A DNA stretch of 64,000 nt from Acytostelium subglobosum LB1 (lineage: Eukaryota > Evosea > Eumycetozoa > Acytosteliales > Acytosteliaceae), in the NCBI RefSeq assembly GCF_000787575.1, contig NW_012236531.1, forward strand, positions 581,396-645,395, given 5' to 3'. Positions within the stretch are counted from its first letter, which is position 1. Every line of letters begins with the position of its first letter. Under the pieces are notes generated by a model. The model had not been told where the DNA came from, ran no database searches, and saw nothing but the letters and a program-made list of their open reading frames with translations. Positions 53,800 to 64,000 of this stretch are shown one piece after another. The position numbers and the translations under genes are program-made.

Positions 53800-55494
53800 A
53801 TGGTAGAAAGCGTAGAACATATGTTGGGCAACAACAACAACATCAACAACAACTCTGTCAATGATCAGTTCATTGAGCAGTTTTGTAAACAGTCGTTAAT
53901 CAATACACACAAGCTTTACAATCATGCACATCCCTCCACAGTTCAATACGCTTCACTACTAGGCGATGACTCTGAGAGCAGAAGAATCAAGGTCTACTCA
54001 AAGATTGTTGATGAATACTCTCAAGTAAAGGACATGCCAGCATCACAATCTACATCATTAGAATCATCTACAACATCAACATCAACATCAACACATAAAC
54101 AACAGAGCACACCAATGAACATCGATCATACATCAAAGGATATAGACAGCATTATAAGTTCATTACCAAACACACAAGAGTATGTCTCTACTTATGACTC
54201 ATTCATCAATCTCATTGTCTACATCATCGCTAACATTCAACAAACACACAGTGATAAACGTAGAAAGTTAGCAGATGGCAATATGAGCATCGTATTATCA
54301 ACAAACTCAAACAATCAGTCCAATCAACTGGCGACGACGACAGGAGGACACTCTCTTACATTCACAAAGCCAGCTTGGCACCCACCCTGGAAGTTGATGC
54401 GAGTTATCAGTGGACACACTGGATGGGTGCGCGCAGTGTCGGTCGATGTAAACAACGAGTTCTTTGTGACAGGTGCAACAGACAACACGATTAAGGTCTG
54501 GGACTTGGCCTCTGGCGAGCTCAAGCTGACGCTGGTCTATCACGTTGGTCCAGTGCGCGCACTTCAGGTGTCTCAGCGCCATCCCTATCTGTTCTCCGTT
54601 GGTGAGGACAACAAGGTCATCTGTTGGGACCTCGAGGCCAACAGGCCGATTAGACACTACTATGGACACAAGAATGGAGTGTACTCACTGGCACTGCATC
54701 CTACACTCGATCTACTGTTCTCTGGAGGCAGAGACTCGACGGTCAAAGTATGGGACATGCGCACCAAGTCTGAGATCTTCTCGTTGACAGGCCACAAGGA
54801 TACTGTCTGCTCGCTGCTCTCTCAATCACCTGATCCTCAACTCATCTCTGGTTCAATGGACAGCACGATCAGACTGTGGGATCTTGCCACTGGAGGCACC
54901 GCTGTAACACTTACCAATCACAAGAAGTCAGTCAGAGCAATGGTCATGCATGAGAAAGAGTAAGTATTACACCATGATGTCTTGTCTGTCTGTCACCGAC
55001 TAACATTGTTTAATGTACTTCATCAATCAGGTTCTCATTCGCATCGGGCAGTGCAGACAACTTGAAGCAATGGAAGCTGCCAGAGGGTCAGTTCATCAAG
55101 AACCTCTCGGGTCACAACGCAATCGTCAACTGTATGGCTTTGAACCAGGACAATGTGTTGGTGTCTGGTGGTGACAATGGATCGATGCAGTTCTGGGACT
55201 GGAAGACTGGCTATTGCTTCCAGAAGGCACAGACAACAGTACAGCCAGGCTCACTTGACAGTGAAGCAGGCATTTTTGCAATGTCATTCGATCGCACTGG
55301 AACACGTTTGATTACATGCGAGGCCGATAAGACGATAAAGATATACAAAGAGGACGAAGAGGCTGTATGTATATAACATGGATGTTATACATACTTTGAG
55401 CGTTACTAACACCAACTTACCATCATATCTTTAGAATGAATCAACTCATCCAATCACAGACTGGAGACCAACAAAGAATATTAAGAGGTTCTAA
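53800..55494 (+). CDS. plrg1: Pleiotropic regulator 1 (PLRG1/Prp46/PRL1), WD40 spliceosome protein
   Basis: Core member of the Prp19/NTC spliceosomal complex. Exons 53800-54959, 55031-55364 and 55435-55494 give 517 residues, close to human PLRG1 (514). The N-terminal 180 residues are Asn/Ser/Thr-rich. The family-specific lead-in to the propeller, [20 protein letters not shown] followed by RAV, is unmistakable. Seven WD repeats follow, with [41 protein letters not shown] and [14 protein letters not shown]. The tail [11 protein letters not shown] matches the family end. Confidence 0.94.
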
Positions 55495-56186
55495 ATAGGC
55501 GATATTAGGACCAAAGACGATATGTGCTATGTACATGGCAGTGAACCCAATAAATTTATTGGATTGGTATGGAAGACAACAACAACACCGAGTGTAGGGA
55601 GCAGGGAGGAAGGACCTTGGCATCCGGTAGACCTGGACTCAGCTTGGACGGATGTATGTGGTGTTGTTGGGGCTTGGACGAAGGCGAGGGACAACCCAAT
55701 GATCAGAAGCCACCATGGCCATAGCGGCAGCAGTAACCCCAGTGGTATCTTCTGCATCTTCGCCAACGAGCAGTGTCATTCTCCATTTGGAGGTCTTGGA
55801 CACCTGTCTTGGATTCGATCACAGAGTGGTCCTTGGCAATTGACGATGATGGATGGCCGAGGTTCATAAGGTTCTCTTGGTGTTGGAGAATGAAAGGAGA
55901 GAAGTAGAAGGGTAATGTTAGGACATGGTTGAAAGAGAGGGAGGATGGGGAGAGTACTTACGGATCAACATGATTGGAATACTTTGGATAACTTTATTGG
56001 ATAAGTGGATAGAGTATATATGTAGAGATAATTGGACAACTGAGTTGAATAGACTAGGAGGAGGGATAATGAGTCCTATTTATACTTATCCTATCCATAG
56101 TGAATCTGTTCGTACATTTAAGGAAGTAGTAATGGTAGGTGATGGAAAAGAGATAAACAATGAATGGACTTATTAGGACGAATAGA
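55495..56186. other. Unresolved pocket with several open frames, 692 bp
   Basis: Frames open for 55-115 codons occur on both strands: plus 55522-55869, plus 55925-56176 (NWTTELNRLGGGIMSPIYTY and onward, stop 11 bases before the ligase stop) and minus about 55957-55711 (with ATG near 55870: MNLGHPSSSIAKDHSVIESK, ending YCCRYGHGGF). None has a good splice site to join it to another; the minus strand has a GTAAGT at about 55961-55956. At most one small gene lies here, and I cannot choose the frame. Confidence 0.3.
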
Positions 56187-57833
56187 TCATATATATTTAA
56201 GTAATAGTTTGCCAGCAGGACTGTATGGCAGGTGGGCATCAAACACTACCGAAGTGGGAATGGTCGCCTTTGAATGTGTAAATCGGAGAAGTAGGCTGTC
56301 AAGACATTGCCTTATATGATCCAAGAGATCGTCCTGATTAGGTAAAGTACGAGTTGCCTTGTCATGGATCTGGATGTTATCCGCAACAACCACTACAACA
56401 TGCAATGTAAGTGTGTTGTTATCGTCGACTAGAACTACATCCTTCACCACACCACCACCACTACTATGATGTCCAAACTTCTGAAGGATATATCCTTCAA
56501 TTGCATTCAGATCCACCACCACCTCTTCATCATCATTGCCATTATTGGAAGAGATGTTGACCATTCGAATGCGATGATGATACCATAGTGTGTCAATGCG
56601 TGTGAGTGCAGTTGTTGTTGTAGTCGACACAGCATCCTTCGTGTGGAACCAACCTTCTGCGTCTACTGCCTGGCGAATGTCTCCATTGTCACCAAGGTAT
56701 CCGAGGGATGAGTAAGGTGACCTCAGCCACAACTCTCGAGGAGCGTCACTTTGACCTGTAGCGCCAGAAGACATGCTTGTTGTGATGTCCTCAAGTCTAC
56801 TCTCGAAGAATGGTAGCAGTGGACCAAGTGGCACTGGATGCCCAATGACAGAGGTAGAGTCAGAGACGACGTCGATTGTGATAGTACCAGTCTCTGTTGT
56901 ACCATAGTTTGCTCTCAATCTAATGCCATGTTTATCCTGTAGTGCTTGACCGAGATCAGCCAACAATGGAGCACCTGCGCACATTGCCATTCGTAGATGT
57001 TTGTTGTTGATACAGTTTGCCAGTTGTTGCTGTTGACTTAACCAAAGATAAGAGTTGCGAACACTAAACATTAAGTTGATCAACAGGTTTGGATGTAGCT
57101 TCTCAATGACGTCGAGATCTGAAAGAGAAGACATTGGCAATACAATTAGAGATTGACATAGTAGTGATGATATGATGCCTCCAACAAGACCGTATGAGTG
57201 AGAGATTGCAGAGTTGACAAGTACTACATCCTCGCGCTTCATATCCAACACTGAGGCGACGGCCACAGCCTCACCAACAATGCCTGGCCATGATCGAATG
57301 GATATCTTTGATGAACGAGATGTTGATCCACTGGTCAATTGACAGACACTTGGTTGGTCCGTGACCTCTCTGATACGGTTGACATCTGTCCACTCAGTCC
57401 TTAGTACTCTGTATCTGTCATACTGGCACACCAAAGCAGTTGTAGGCAATGAGCCCTCTGCAAGCTGAATGCCTGCGGGCACAATGATGTATGGTGTGCG
57501 GGCACGGTCAAGCAAGGAGAGTGTCTCGGAAGGTTTGAGGTTGGCTCCAAACAGTACAACTGATGCACCAACAAATTCAAGTGCAAGCAACAGACATAAT
57601 GAGTCAAAGGTGTTTGTCATGAACAATGCGACAAACTTATCATTTAAATGCTTGGACAGCTGTTCGCTCATCAATGTCGATCTCTCTATGATATCTCCAA
57701 TGCTAAAGTGTCTGTACACGTCCACCTTGTTGCCAGACTCCAAGCAAATGATTGCAGGCGATGTACATGTTGATGAGTTTGAGCCGGCCTTGATTCGCTC
57801 AATCATCGAGACATAAGTTGATTGATCAGACAT
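56187..57833 (-). CDS. AMP-binding (acyl-CoA synthetase-like) enzyme, divergent
   Basis: Member of the ANL adenylate-forming superfamily: activates a carboxylate with ATP, usually for transfer to CoA. Single exon, 548 residues. Motifs: SVCQLTSGSTSRSSK (P-loop A3, normally TSGTTGxPK), LRANYGTTETG (A5), GWFHTKDAV (A7, GWxxTGD) and SPAGKLLLKYI at the end (A10 lysine). The A8 hinge, normally GRxxxxIxxxGxxVxPxEIE, is degenerate (HHRIRMVNISS, then an Asn/Asp/Glu insertion, then DLNAIEGYIL). These changes could lower activity. Just upstream on the same strand, 190 bases away, is a hotdog thioesterase, a pairing that suggests related substrates. Confidence 0.85.
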   Translation of the reverse strand: MSDQSTYVSMIERIKAGSNSSTCTSPAIICLESGNKVDVYRHFSIGDIIERSTLMSEQLSKHLNDKFVALFMTNTFDSLCLLLALEFVGASVVLFGANLKPSETLSLLDRARTPYIIVPAGIQLAEGSLPTTALVCQYDRYRVLRTEWTDVNRIREVTDQPSVCQLTSGSTSRSSKISIRSWPGIVGEAVAVASVLDMKREDVVLVNSAISHSYGLVGGIISSLLCQSLIVLPMSSLSDLDVIEKLHPNLLINLMFSVRNSYLWLSQQQQLANCINNKHLRMAMCAGAPLLADLGQALQDKHGIRLRANYGTTETGTITIDVVSDSTSVIGHPVPLGPLLPFFESRLEDITTSMSSGATGQSDAPRELWLRSPYSSLGYLGDNGDIRQAVDAEGWFHTKDAVSTTTTTALTRIDTLWYHHRIRMVNISSNNGNDDEEVVVDLNAIEGYILQKFGHHSSGGGVVKDVVLVDDNNTLTLHVVVVVADNIQIHDKATRTLPNQDDLLDHIRQCLDSLLLRFTHSKATIPTSVVFDAHLPYSPAGKLLLKYI

Positions 57834-58023
57834 GAATGAATAAGTATCTATCTATCCTATCTATCTATCTATATGTATGCGCTATTAACTCTTGACTGAT
57901 GCCTTACGACGATCATTCATCACAGTTTATTTTACACAATCGGCTTTGGAACCTTTTTGTCGGACTTGGACCCAAGGCCTAAGGGTGGGCCGAGTGAGGC
58001 CGACCTATATCCTACATCTACAC

Positions 58024-58552
58024 CTACAGTGCAGCCTTGCGATGGATGAACTTGGTATGTGATCCTTTGCATACTATCTTGTTGTGATTGTTATAGATGG
58101 CAGTGTCTGTGAATGCCAAGTTCTTTCCAATCTTGAGCACTGTGGACTCTATAGTGATTTTCTCGCCAACTGGTGCTGTTGCTGCATAGCTGACTGACAG
58201 ATCAACGCTCACCGAAGGTGGCATCCTCTCTGGATCAGAAGCAATGATAGCAATAGAGCTTACAACATCTAGGATATCAATGTTAGTATGTCTGATTGAT
58301 TGAGTGAGTGATTGAATGTCCCGTCCCGTTCACATTCAACAACATACCAACTAGAGTGGCCATTGCACCGCCATGTAGTGTAGACAGAACATTACACAGT
58401 TCTTGAGGTACGACCATTGTCATTGTGAGTATCTTCTTCTCGTGGTTATATGTTCCCATCTCAAGGTACTTGAAGAATTCATTGTCAAAGCCTGGAATAC
58501 CCTTCCACTGCTCCAAAACATTGTTCAACATTGTCATTCTATCTGTCTCCAT
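58024..58552 (-). CDS. Hotdog-fold acyl-CoA thioesterase (PaaI/THEM2 type)
   Basis: Hydrolyses acyl-CoA thioesters. Exons 58552-58348 and 58268-58024 give 149 residues, the size of human THEM2/ACOT13 (140). The family signature is visible: LCNVLSTLHGGAMATLVDVV (N/G...HGG..A...D), the D being created across the splice junction. Then SVDLSVSYAATAPVGEKITI (the strand with S-x-x-L-xxxYxxxAxxGD) and LAFTDTAIYNN with CKGSHTKFI. No targeting peptide seen. Confidence 0.92.
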
Positions 58553-58862
58553 TATTTATCTCTATCTGTATGTGTATATATTTATAACTGTATCAATATC
58601 TCAATCTATGATCTGACTTGTTAAGTTTATCAACTCTATCTCTAAATTGAATGAAAAACGATTCTGAACACTTCTTTTGACCTGCAAAAAAACGACAGAA
58701 CATTCCTTTTTTGGAACAAACGACACCCCAGAGACAATCCGAGGACCGAACCCCTTTTGTCGATCCAATGATGCCACACCAACTACTCCAGTAGCTGGCA
58801 TAAGATGTTGTTGTTGTTGTTGTTGACAATCTTGATTGATTGAATGATTGAATGAATGAACT
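58553..58862. other. Spacer, 310 bp
   Basis: AT-rich next to the thioesterase start, then TTGTTGTTGTTG and TTGA/ATGA repeats near the stop of the SUZ gene. No gene seen. Confidence 0.6.
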
Positions 58863-59683
58863 TTAATTGTTGCTGCTGCTACTGTTTGGATGTCGCCTGC
58901 TACCTCGACCACTGAATCCTCTCGTTGATCCATCAGGTCCAACAGGTTGTCGATGTGAAGTGTTGCTGCCACTGCTGTTGCCACTGTTATTGGATTGTTG
59001 TTGTTCAGTTGATGATTGAGTGACACCAACACCCTTTCCAGCAGGTGCACTCTTCTTGAGTGAACCTGGCGAATAAACATTTGAACGATCCCTCGTCGTA
59101 TTCTTTGGACTGTTATAAATTGGACTATTATTTCCACTTCCACTTCCAGTTGTTGTTGTTGATGATCCAGTAGTATTAGTAGTTGATGTAGTAGTGATGG
59201 TATTATCCTCGCTACCTAAATACAGTGCTCTTGCTCTTTGATAATCCTTTTCCCTTTCCTCCAATGTCTTTGTAGGTTGCTTTTGCTGTTATGTACGTAT
59301 GATCAATGAGTTAGAGTCATCCATACATGTATCTCAATCAATGTGATAATTATATTTACAGGTGCTACTTCAGTAGTAGTTGTCTCTTTCTTCCTTGCGA
59401 GTATCTCTGTGATTGAGTGATGAGTGTGAGTGAGCGAACATGTACATGCTCTCAATCATGATCAATCTTACTTACTGAATGTTGGCTTTGATTCAAAGTA
59501 TGGATGAATAGTCTCTAATGAGTATCCTTGATGAGTTGGAGCATCCTCATGGTTTAGCTCGTGCTCTGATGGCAGGTTGATCAATCCCTTTCTCTGCTCA
59601 CGCTCCTGTTGTTGCTTCTCTGGCTGCAATGTTGTATCAAATGTCTCATCTTCCCATGATTCTAGAGTACCTCTCGATGACAT
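58863..59683 (-). CDS. SUZ-domain protein (SZRD1-like)
   Basis: Exons 59683-59476, 59406-59360 and 59285-58863 give 225 residues. It starts ESWEDETFDTTLQPEK, the acidic WEDE-type lead of SZRD1. The SUZ RNA-binding domain is KTLEEREKDYQRARALYLGS (consensus ...REKEYQxARxRIFG). Then low-complexity Thr/Ser/Gly/Asn sequence, a basic SPGSLKKSAPAGKG, and the SUZ-C-like ending QPVGPDGSTRGFSGRGSRR. Order and both ends fit SZRD1. A role in RNA binding is expected from the family; nothing more specific is known to me. The middle exon is only 47 bases. Confidence 0.88.
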
Positions 59684-60113
59684 GTCTCTGGTGTATGTGA
59701 ATAGATGCTGTTACTGTTGATGCTACTGTTACTGCTGCTGTTGTTGTTTGTTCGTTCGTTGTTGCTACTGAGTCACCAAGTTCAATCAACAATCAATCTG
59801 TTTGTTTCTTCTCTCTCAAGTGTACAGCAACGAGATGATAATGTAATGCGAATGGTATGCAAACAAACAAACGATGAATGAACAGATGAGGAGGAAGAGA
59901 AGGAGATAGTTGTTATAGGATCAAGCATCGAACTGATGTCAAGAATAGTATATGTGTATATAATATGTGTAGGTGTAGGTGTAATGGAGTGAAAGTGAAT
60001 GACTCAACTTCAAACTTCAATCTTTGAAAACATTGAAAAAGTAGAGGATGCTTGAATGACTCATTCATTAATCTTGGAGAATACATGTACAAATAGATAG
60101 ATAGAGATAGAGC
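59684..60113. other. Divergent promoter region, 430 bp
   Basis: Between the starts of the SUZ gene and the membrane protein at 60114. TGTTGCTACTG-like trinucleotide runs near 59705-59765, TATAATATGTGTAGGTG at about 59958, and an ATAGATAGATAGAGATAG run at about 60093-60110 just before the start codon. Confidence 0.5.
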
Positions 60114-61594
60114 ATGCAGGTATTGACAAACAATCATAATATCATGAATAATCATCATCATGATGGTCATGGCACTGTTTCAAAAGAAGAAAGAGAGAGA
60201 ATAGAGACATTGTTCTTATTTCAAAGATTTGAACATGTAATAACAGACACTTTAAGATTGATGTTACAATGCTTTGGTGACAACCTTACATCATCATCAT
60301 CGTCATCAAATGCAACAACTACTACTACAACAACAACTACAACTACTACGACCTCGACATCAACATCACTCAATGATAATAATACAATGATAATGGCAAT
60401 GCTTGGAAATGCATCACATTTATGCTCACACTCTGAGTTGTGTCAATGTCAATGGATGTTGGAGATACTAGTTCAATCATTATATGAAGTTGGCAAGTCA
60501 TCAGAAGCACTCAAACTAGTCAACAAGTTCTATCAAGGTGGTCTCACATTCGCTCCAATCAACATATTGACACTTTGGTAAGTGTCCCGACCGACTCATC
60601 ATCCATCGTCTGGACGACTCACTCACAAATTTCTAACTCACTTCCATCCATACATACTACATACAGTATCCATCTATTGGTATACATGAAGAGCTATCAT
60701 GAGGCCAAAGGTACAGTGATCAACTGTCTCAACCATCGACCCATTGTCACAGAGCCAGAGTCACAGATATCTACGTCATTCAATGTCAATCATAATATAA
60801 CTCAAGAGGAGTATGATCAGTTGGCGGAACTACTCGTGTTCCACATCCTCTTTAGAATCGAGGAGATTGATGAGGCCAGGGCATTCCTTCAATGCTCCAA
60901 TCTGCCTCAGTGGAAGCGTGAAGGGTTCACCAAGTCACTCGAGGAAATGGTTCAGATCAGGGAACAAGAGATCAATCAAGCGATCCTCAAGCAGAAACAA
61001 CTACAACAGCAACAGCAACAACAACAACAACAACACAACTCGCCAGTCGATCTGGTCGAGACCAATGGCAACAACAAGCTGACCAAGCCAAGCCCAACAG
61101 GACTAGACAACAAGAACATTAGCCGATATAGTATACATGCATTGATCACATATTTGAAGCAGTTTGGATATAAGAAATGGCTAACGGCATTGTCAAAGAG
61201 ACTGGCTGTGTTCATGATGCGTGTCAAGAACTGGGCCAAGAAGGCCAAGACATTGGACATGCACTGGCTGCGCAAGATGGCACCAGTGATCATCTGGTGC
61301 ACAGTCATCTACTTTGGCACAAGACATCTATTGCGAGGAACACTATCACGTGGAAATAGACAAGACACTGCCAATCGACAACATCATTTGCCCAACACCT
61401 CCCATTATCATGGTGCCTCTCAACCCCAGCCTCCACAACGCATGCGACAACTTGGTTCAAGCAATCGAGCAATGGAGTACAGGGCAAATGGTGTTGGTGG
61501 CACTCACAATGGCGGCAACAATAACTGTGGCAACAGTATCATGGGCTCATTACGCGACCTGGCATCGAACGCCTTCAACTATAGATATGGCTGA
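60114..61594 (+). CDS. Helical-repeat protein with C-terminal membrane segment
   Basis: Not firmly recognised. Exons 60114-60577 and 60667-61594 give 463 residues. Residues 25-320 look like an alpha-helical solenoid (ERIETLFLFQRFEHVITDTL, EVGKSSEALKLVNKFYQGGL, IHLLVYMKSYHEAKGTVINC), interrupted by a Thr run (about 68-82) and a Gln run (about 300). A hydrophobic segment at about 365-385 (MAPVIIWCTVIYFGTRHLL) is preceded by many lysines and arginines, then a polar Asn/Gly/Gln tail. TPR-like solenoid plus basic-flanked late membrane helix resembles peroxin PEX26/APEM9, but I have no conserved motif to prove it. Confidence 0.75.
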
Positions 61595-61652
61595 TCGATC
61601 AATCAATAAACTCTATTATTAATACAATGGTCCATGATTGACCTTCATTCAT

Positions 61653-62913
61653 TCATTTGTATATGGACCATAGAGCTATCTTTAGATCCTTTGACGCTGA
61701 TGCCAGGACATTCTGGCGATTGAAATCAATTGAGTATATACTCTCGGTGTGATACTTGAGGATTGCGAGTGGCGTATGCTTCCTGGCGTTGAATATCCTG
61801 ACACGTCTATCCCATCCGGCCGTAGCGAATATCTTGCCATCATCCCTAATCTTTACATCGGCTATACCATTGTTGTTTAACTTATGATCCACTATCTTGT
61901 CGAACTGGCGCTAATGTTTGGGGTGGACATGACATGTCAGTCAATGATCACGGATACAGACCAAGGTCGACCACCCATACTTACACTCTCATAGTTGATC
62001 TTGAACTCTACGATACGATCATCACCTGAGCCTGATACTCCACAGTCTCCGTTGAGTGCAAAGGAGAGCAGAGGTTCGGTGCTAAGCTTGGACATTGCAA
62101 GGCATTGCTGGGGATTGCTCAGATCCCACAGACACATGCCACCATTCTCAAAGCCAGAGCATAGCTTGAGACGACCGTCTGTGTCTCTCCACAACTTCAT
62201 GCACATTGCCATTCCGAAGCGCTCGCCAATGTTCTGACTAGAGCCAGGCATGCCTGCTGTGGACAGGTCGGCGCGCACTTTCATCACGCACTCGCCTCGT
62301 GTCATGTCCCACAGCTCAATCTGTGACGGCACTTCATCAGATGATATCGCGACAAGGTTTTCGATTGCATTGATCGCTGGCATATTGTTGTTGTTGTTGG
62401 TACCAAGTGATAACGAGTCTAGATTGGGTAGTGCGGGCTCTGTTGACCTTGGTGGCGCATTGATTATTGAAGAGATGTTGGTTACGAGTGGAGAACACTT
62501 GCCCAGTGAGATTGAGTTGGTCTCTAGTTTGTTGAGTAGAGTCAGACCTGACTGATCCAATGTCCACACCTTAACCGTTCCATCTCTACCCTGTGACACC
62601 AATGCATTCTGACCAGGCACAGAGTGTAGAGAGAATACACCTCCCTCTGGATGTGCATGTTGTACAACCTTCAAACATCTCTTGTCCTCAATGTTCCAAA
62701 GTCTAAGCTCACCATCGCCTGACCTACGATAGGTACATGATTGATTGATTGATTGAATGAGTAAGAGATTGTGTTGAGTGATTGATCACATGATCATACA
62801 TACCCTGAGAACAATAGGTTATCATTTGTTCTATCAAAGCATATTGAGTTGATGAAGTATCTGTGGCCTCTGAGAATGAAGTATGGGTCGGGAGGGTCCT
62901 GTTGCTTCTCCAT
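61653..62913 (-). CDS. WD40 protein, GNB1L/ASA1 type
   Basis: Exons 62913-62804, 62723-61985 and 61910-61653 give 368 residues. The start [18 protein letters not shown] (P-x-P-x-x-x-LRGH) is typical of GNB1L and yeast Asa1, a subunit of the ASTRA/TTT assembly machinery for PIKK kinases. WD units follow: [73 protein letters not shown] and [17 protein letters not shown]. The final GWDxRVRI...K.L..LxxH and ending are also those of the family. An Asn run lies in the third blade. Confidence 0.88.
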
Positions 62914-63189
62914 CAGTTGATACTAATAATAATCATCTATTTGTATTTAATGAACAAACAAGTATTCAATGATCTCATGATTGAGATTGAAAGGCAATTG
63001 TGTTGCGTGTTGCCACGCCACTCATGGGCAACAACCACACTCAAGTACCACGATCGATCGATCAAAGATGGATGGATTGATAGTTTGATTGATGGATGGA
63101 TGGATGAGATGTCAGCACTATTTGGCCAACATCTCCTTGCCGCTCTTTAATTATGAGCTTGCATTATATTATTATGATTAATTAACTAA

Positions 63190-64000
63190 TTACAGGTAGA
63201 CTTCATTGAACTCTTCCTCTTCACGCTCGGTAAGCTTAAGGTGTGGCATCTCTGCTCCATCCCTATTAGGTTGTTCAAGTAAGTGTTAGTACCAAGCAAT
63301 CAATCAATCAATCAATCCAGTATCGAACATAACATACCTTAACATTGTGGATTGGTAAAGTATATCAGAGTTTGGATGTGGTAGATATAGGATGGTGAGG
63401 GCAAAGATATAGAGATTGGCCAGACCGTAGAAGGAGAAGAATGTAAGGGAGGACCGACCACCCGAGCCAATAAGACTGAACATCACGCCAAATGCCAGTA
63501 CAGTGACCACAATCACACTGAGCAACAATAATAATCGCAGACGGATATTGATGAATGGCAGTGTCTTGGTCATAACCCATCCCTTGGCAATCAGATACAC
63601 CAAGTAGAATAGGAATATTACCAACATGATCACTGATACCAATGCGAATACCTATTAAGAATGAGGGAGGATGAGTGAGTGATTGGAGAGTAGGGGCCGG
63701 TGATGTTGGAAACATACATCTGCCAAACCTGTTGGGTCTGCCAACGGGTCAGTCTTGAGGCCGTGCTCAAGGGAGCTCATTGTAATCAGTGATGAAATGA
63801 AGAATAATGATGTCAGGATGATCTTGGGCAAGTAGAACTTGGTAAACTTCAACTCTGTTCCATTCTTTCGAATACCATCAAAGATGACGAACCAGAAATA
63901 GAATAGGATGGTGACGAACAGATCAGTGAAGAAGTCATCGATCGTCCTGAATCCTGCTCCCGATGTAATGAGACTAAGCAAGAAGATTGGATCTAGATTA
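63190..64000 (-). CDS. Multipass membrane protein, partial (TMEM181/Wntless-like region)
   Basis: Exons seen: 64000-63718 (open at the right edge), 63651-63338 and 63262-63190, phases consistent; about 223 C-terminal residues. At least six hydrophobic segments: FVTILFYFWFVIFDGIRK, ILTSLFFISSLI, SVIMLVIFLFYLVYLIAKG, LLLLLSVIVVTVLAFGVMF, LTFFSFYGLANLYIFALTIL. The KG-to-LP loop and the pattern FYxWFVIFDG...L.F resemble the C-terminal seven-helix module shared by Wntless and TMEM181-type proteins; this assignment is tentative. The chain ends in a charged tail (HLKLTEREEEEFNEVYL) on the cytosolic side. The 5' part of the gene lies beyond the window. Confidence 0.75.

Overview
The window is a gene-dense stretch of nuclear DNA from a eukaryote, most probably a dictyostelid social amoeba. 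The reasons are short GT-AG introns (mostly 45-160 bases), FNIP-repeat and F-box/LRR proteins, Asn/Gln/Thr/Ser homopolymer runs, a threonine/serine mucin-like secreted protein, and ATCA/TTGA tetranucleotide repeats filling introns and spacers. Exons are clearly more GC-rich than those of Dictyostelium discoideum, so another, less AT-biased dictyostelid is likely; the species cannot be fixed from the sequence. I found no rRNA, tRNA, CRISPR array or intact transposon. Two assembly blemishes are present: one N at 31084 and a 100-N gap at 47264-47363.

Layout. 1-13 kb: a truncated member of a paralogous family (1-692), an APC-type amino-acid permease, a small unknown gene, a secreted alpha-amylase, a DUF202-like membrane protein, RNA polymerase I subunit A49, an FNIP-repeat protein, dihydrofolate reductase, and a membrane-anchored RelA/SpoT-type alarmone synthetase tail-to-tail with it. 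14-17 kb: a tandem array of one intact secreted cysteine-rich gene and two decaying copies. 17-24 kb: an LCMT-type methyltransferase, RCE1 CAAX protease, an F-box-like protein, eIF2B gamma and a Nudix hydrolase. 24-27.3 kb: a gene-poor region that starts with a possible structured Pol III-type RNA (about 24.06-24.45 kb). 27-45 kb: an LRR/F-box protein, an O-methyltransferase, a signal-anchor protein, the complete second member of the 1-692 family, a mucin-like protein, a UAA-family nucleotide-sugar/PAPS transporter, a doubtful two-exon orphan and aminoacylase-1. 45-64 kb: an NCoR/SMRT-type corepressor, a CAMK-like kinase with HCD instead of HRD, a coiled-coil membrane protein, PLRG1, an acyl-CoA-ligase-like enzyme next to a hotdog thioesterase, a SUZ-domain protein, a helical membrane protein, a GNB1L/ASA1 WD40 protein and a multipass membrane protein cut by the right edge.

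Most genes are ordinary housekeeping genes: transcription (A49), translation (eIF2B gamma), splicing (PLRG1), chromatin (NCoR), prenyl-protein processing (RCE1) and amino-acid metabolism (aminoacylase, permease). The accessory signals that deserve attention are the eukaryotic RelA/SpoT protein with its transmembrane anchor beside DHFR, the structured-RNA candidate at 24 kb, the tandem birth-and-death array at 14-17 kb, telomere-like C-rich tracts beside genes, and the uncharacterised HWSY/DCPNC family present at both 0 and 37 kb. Exon models were built by eye from frame, phase and GT-AG sites; wherever I give several exons, the phases add up to a continuous frame.
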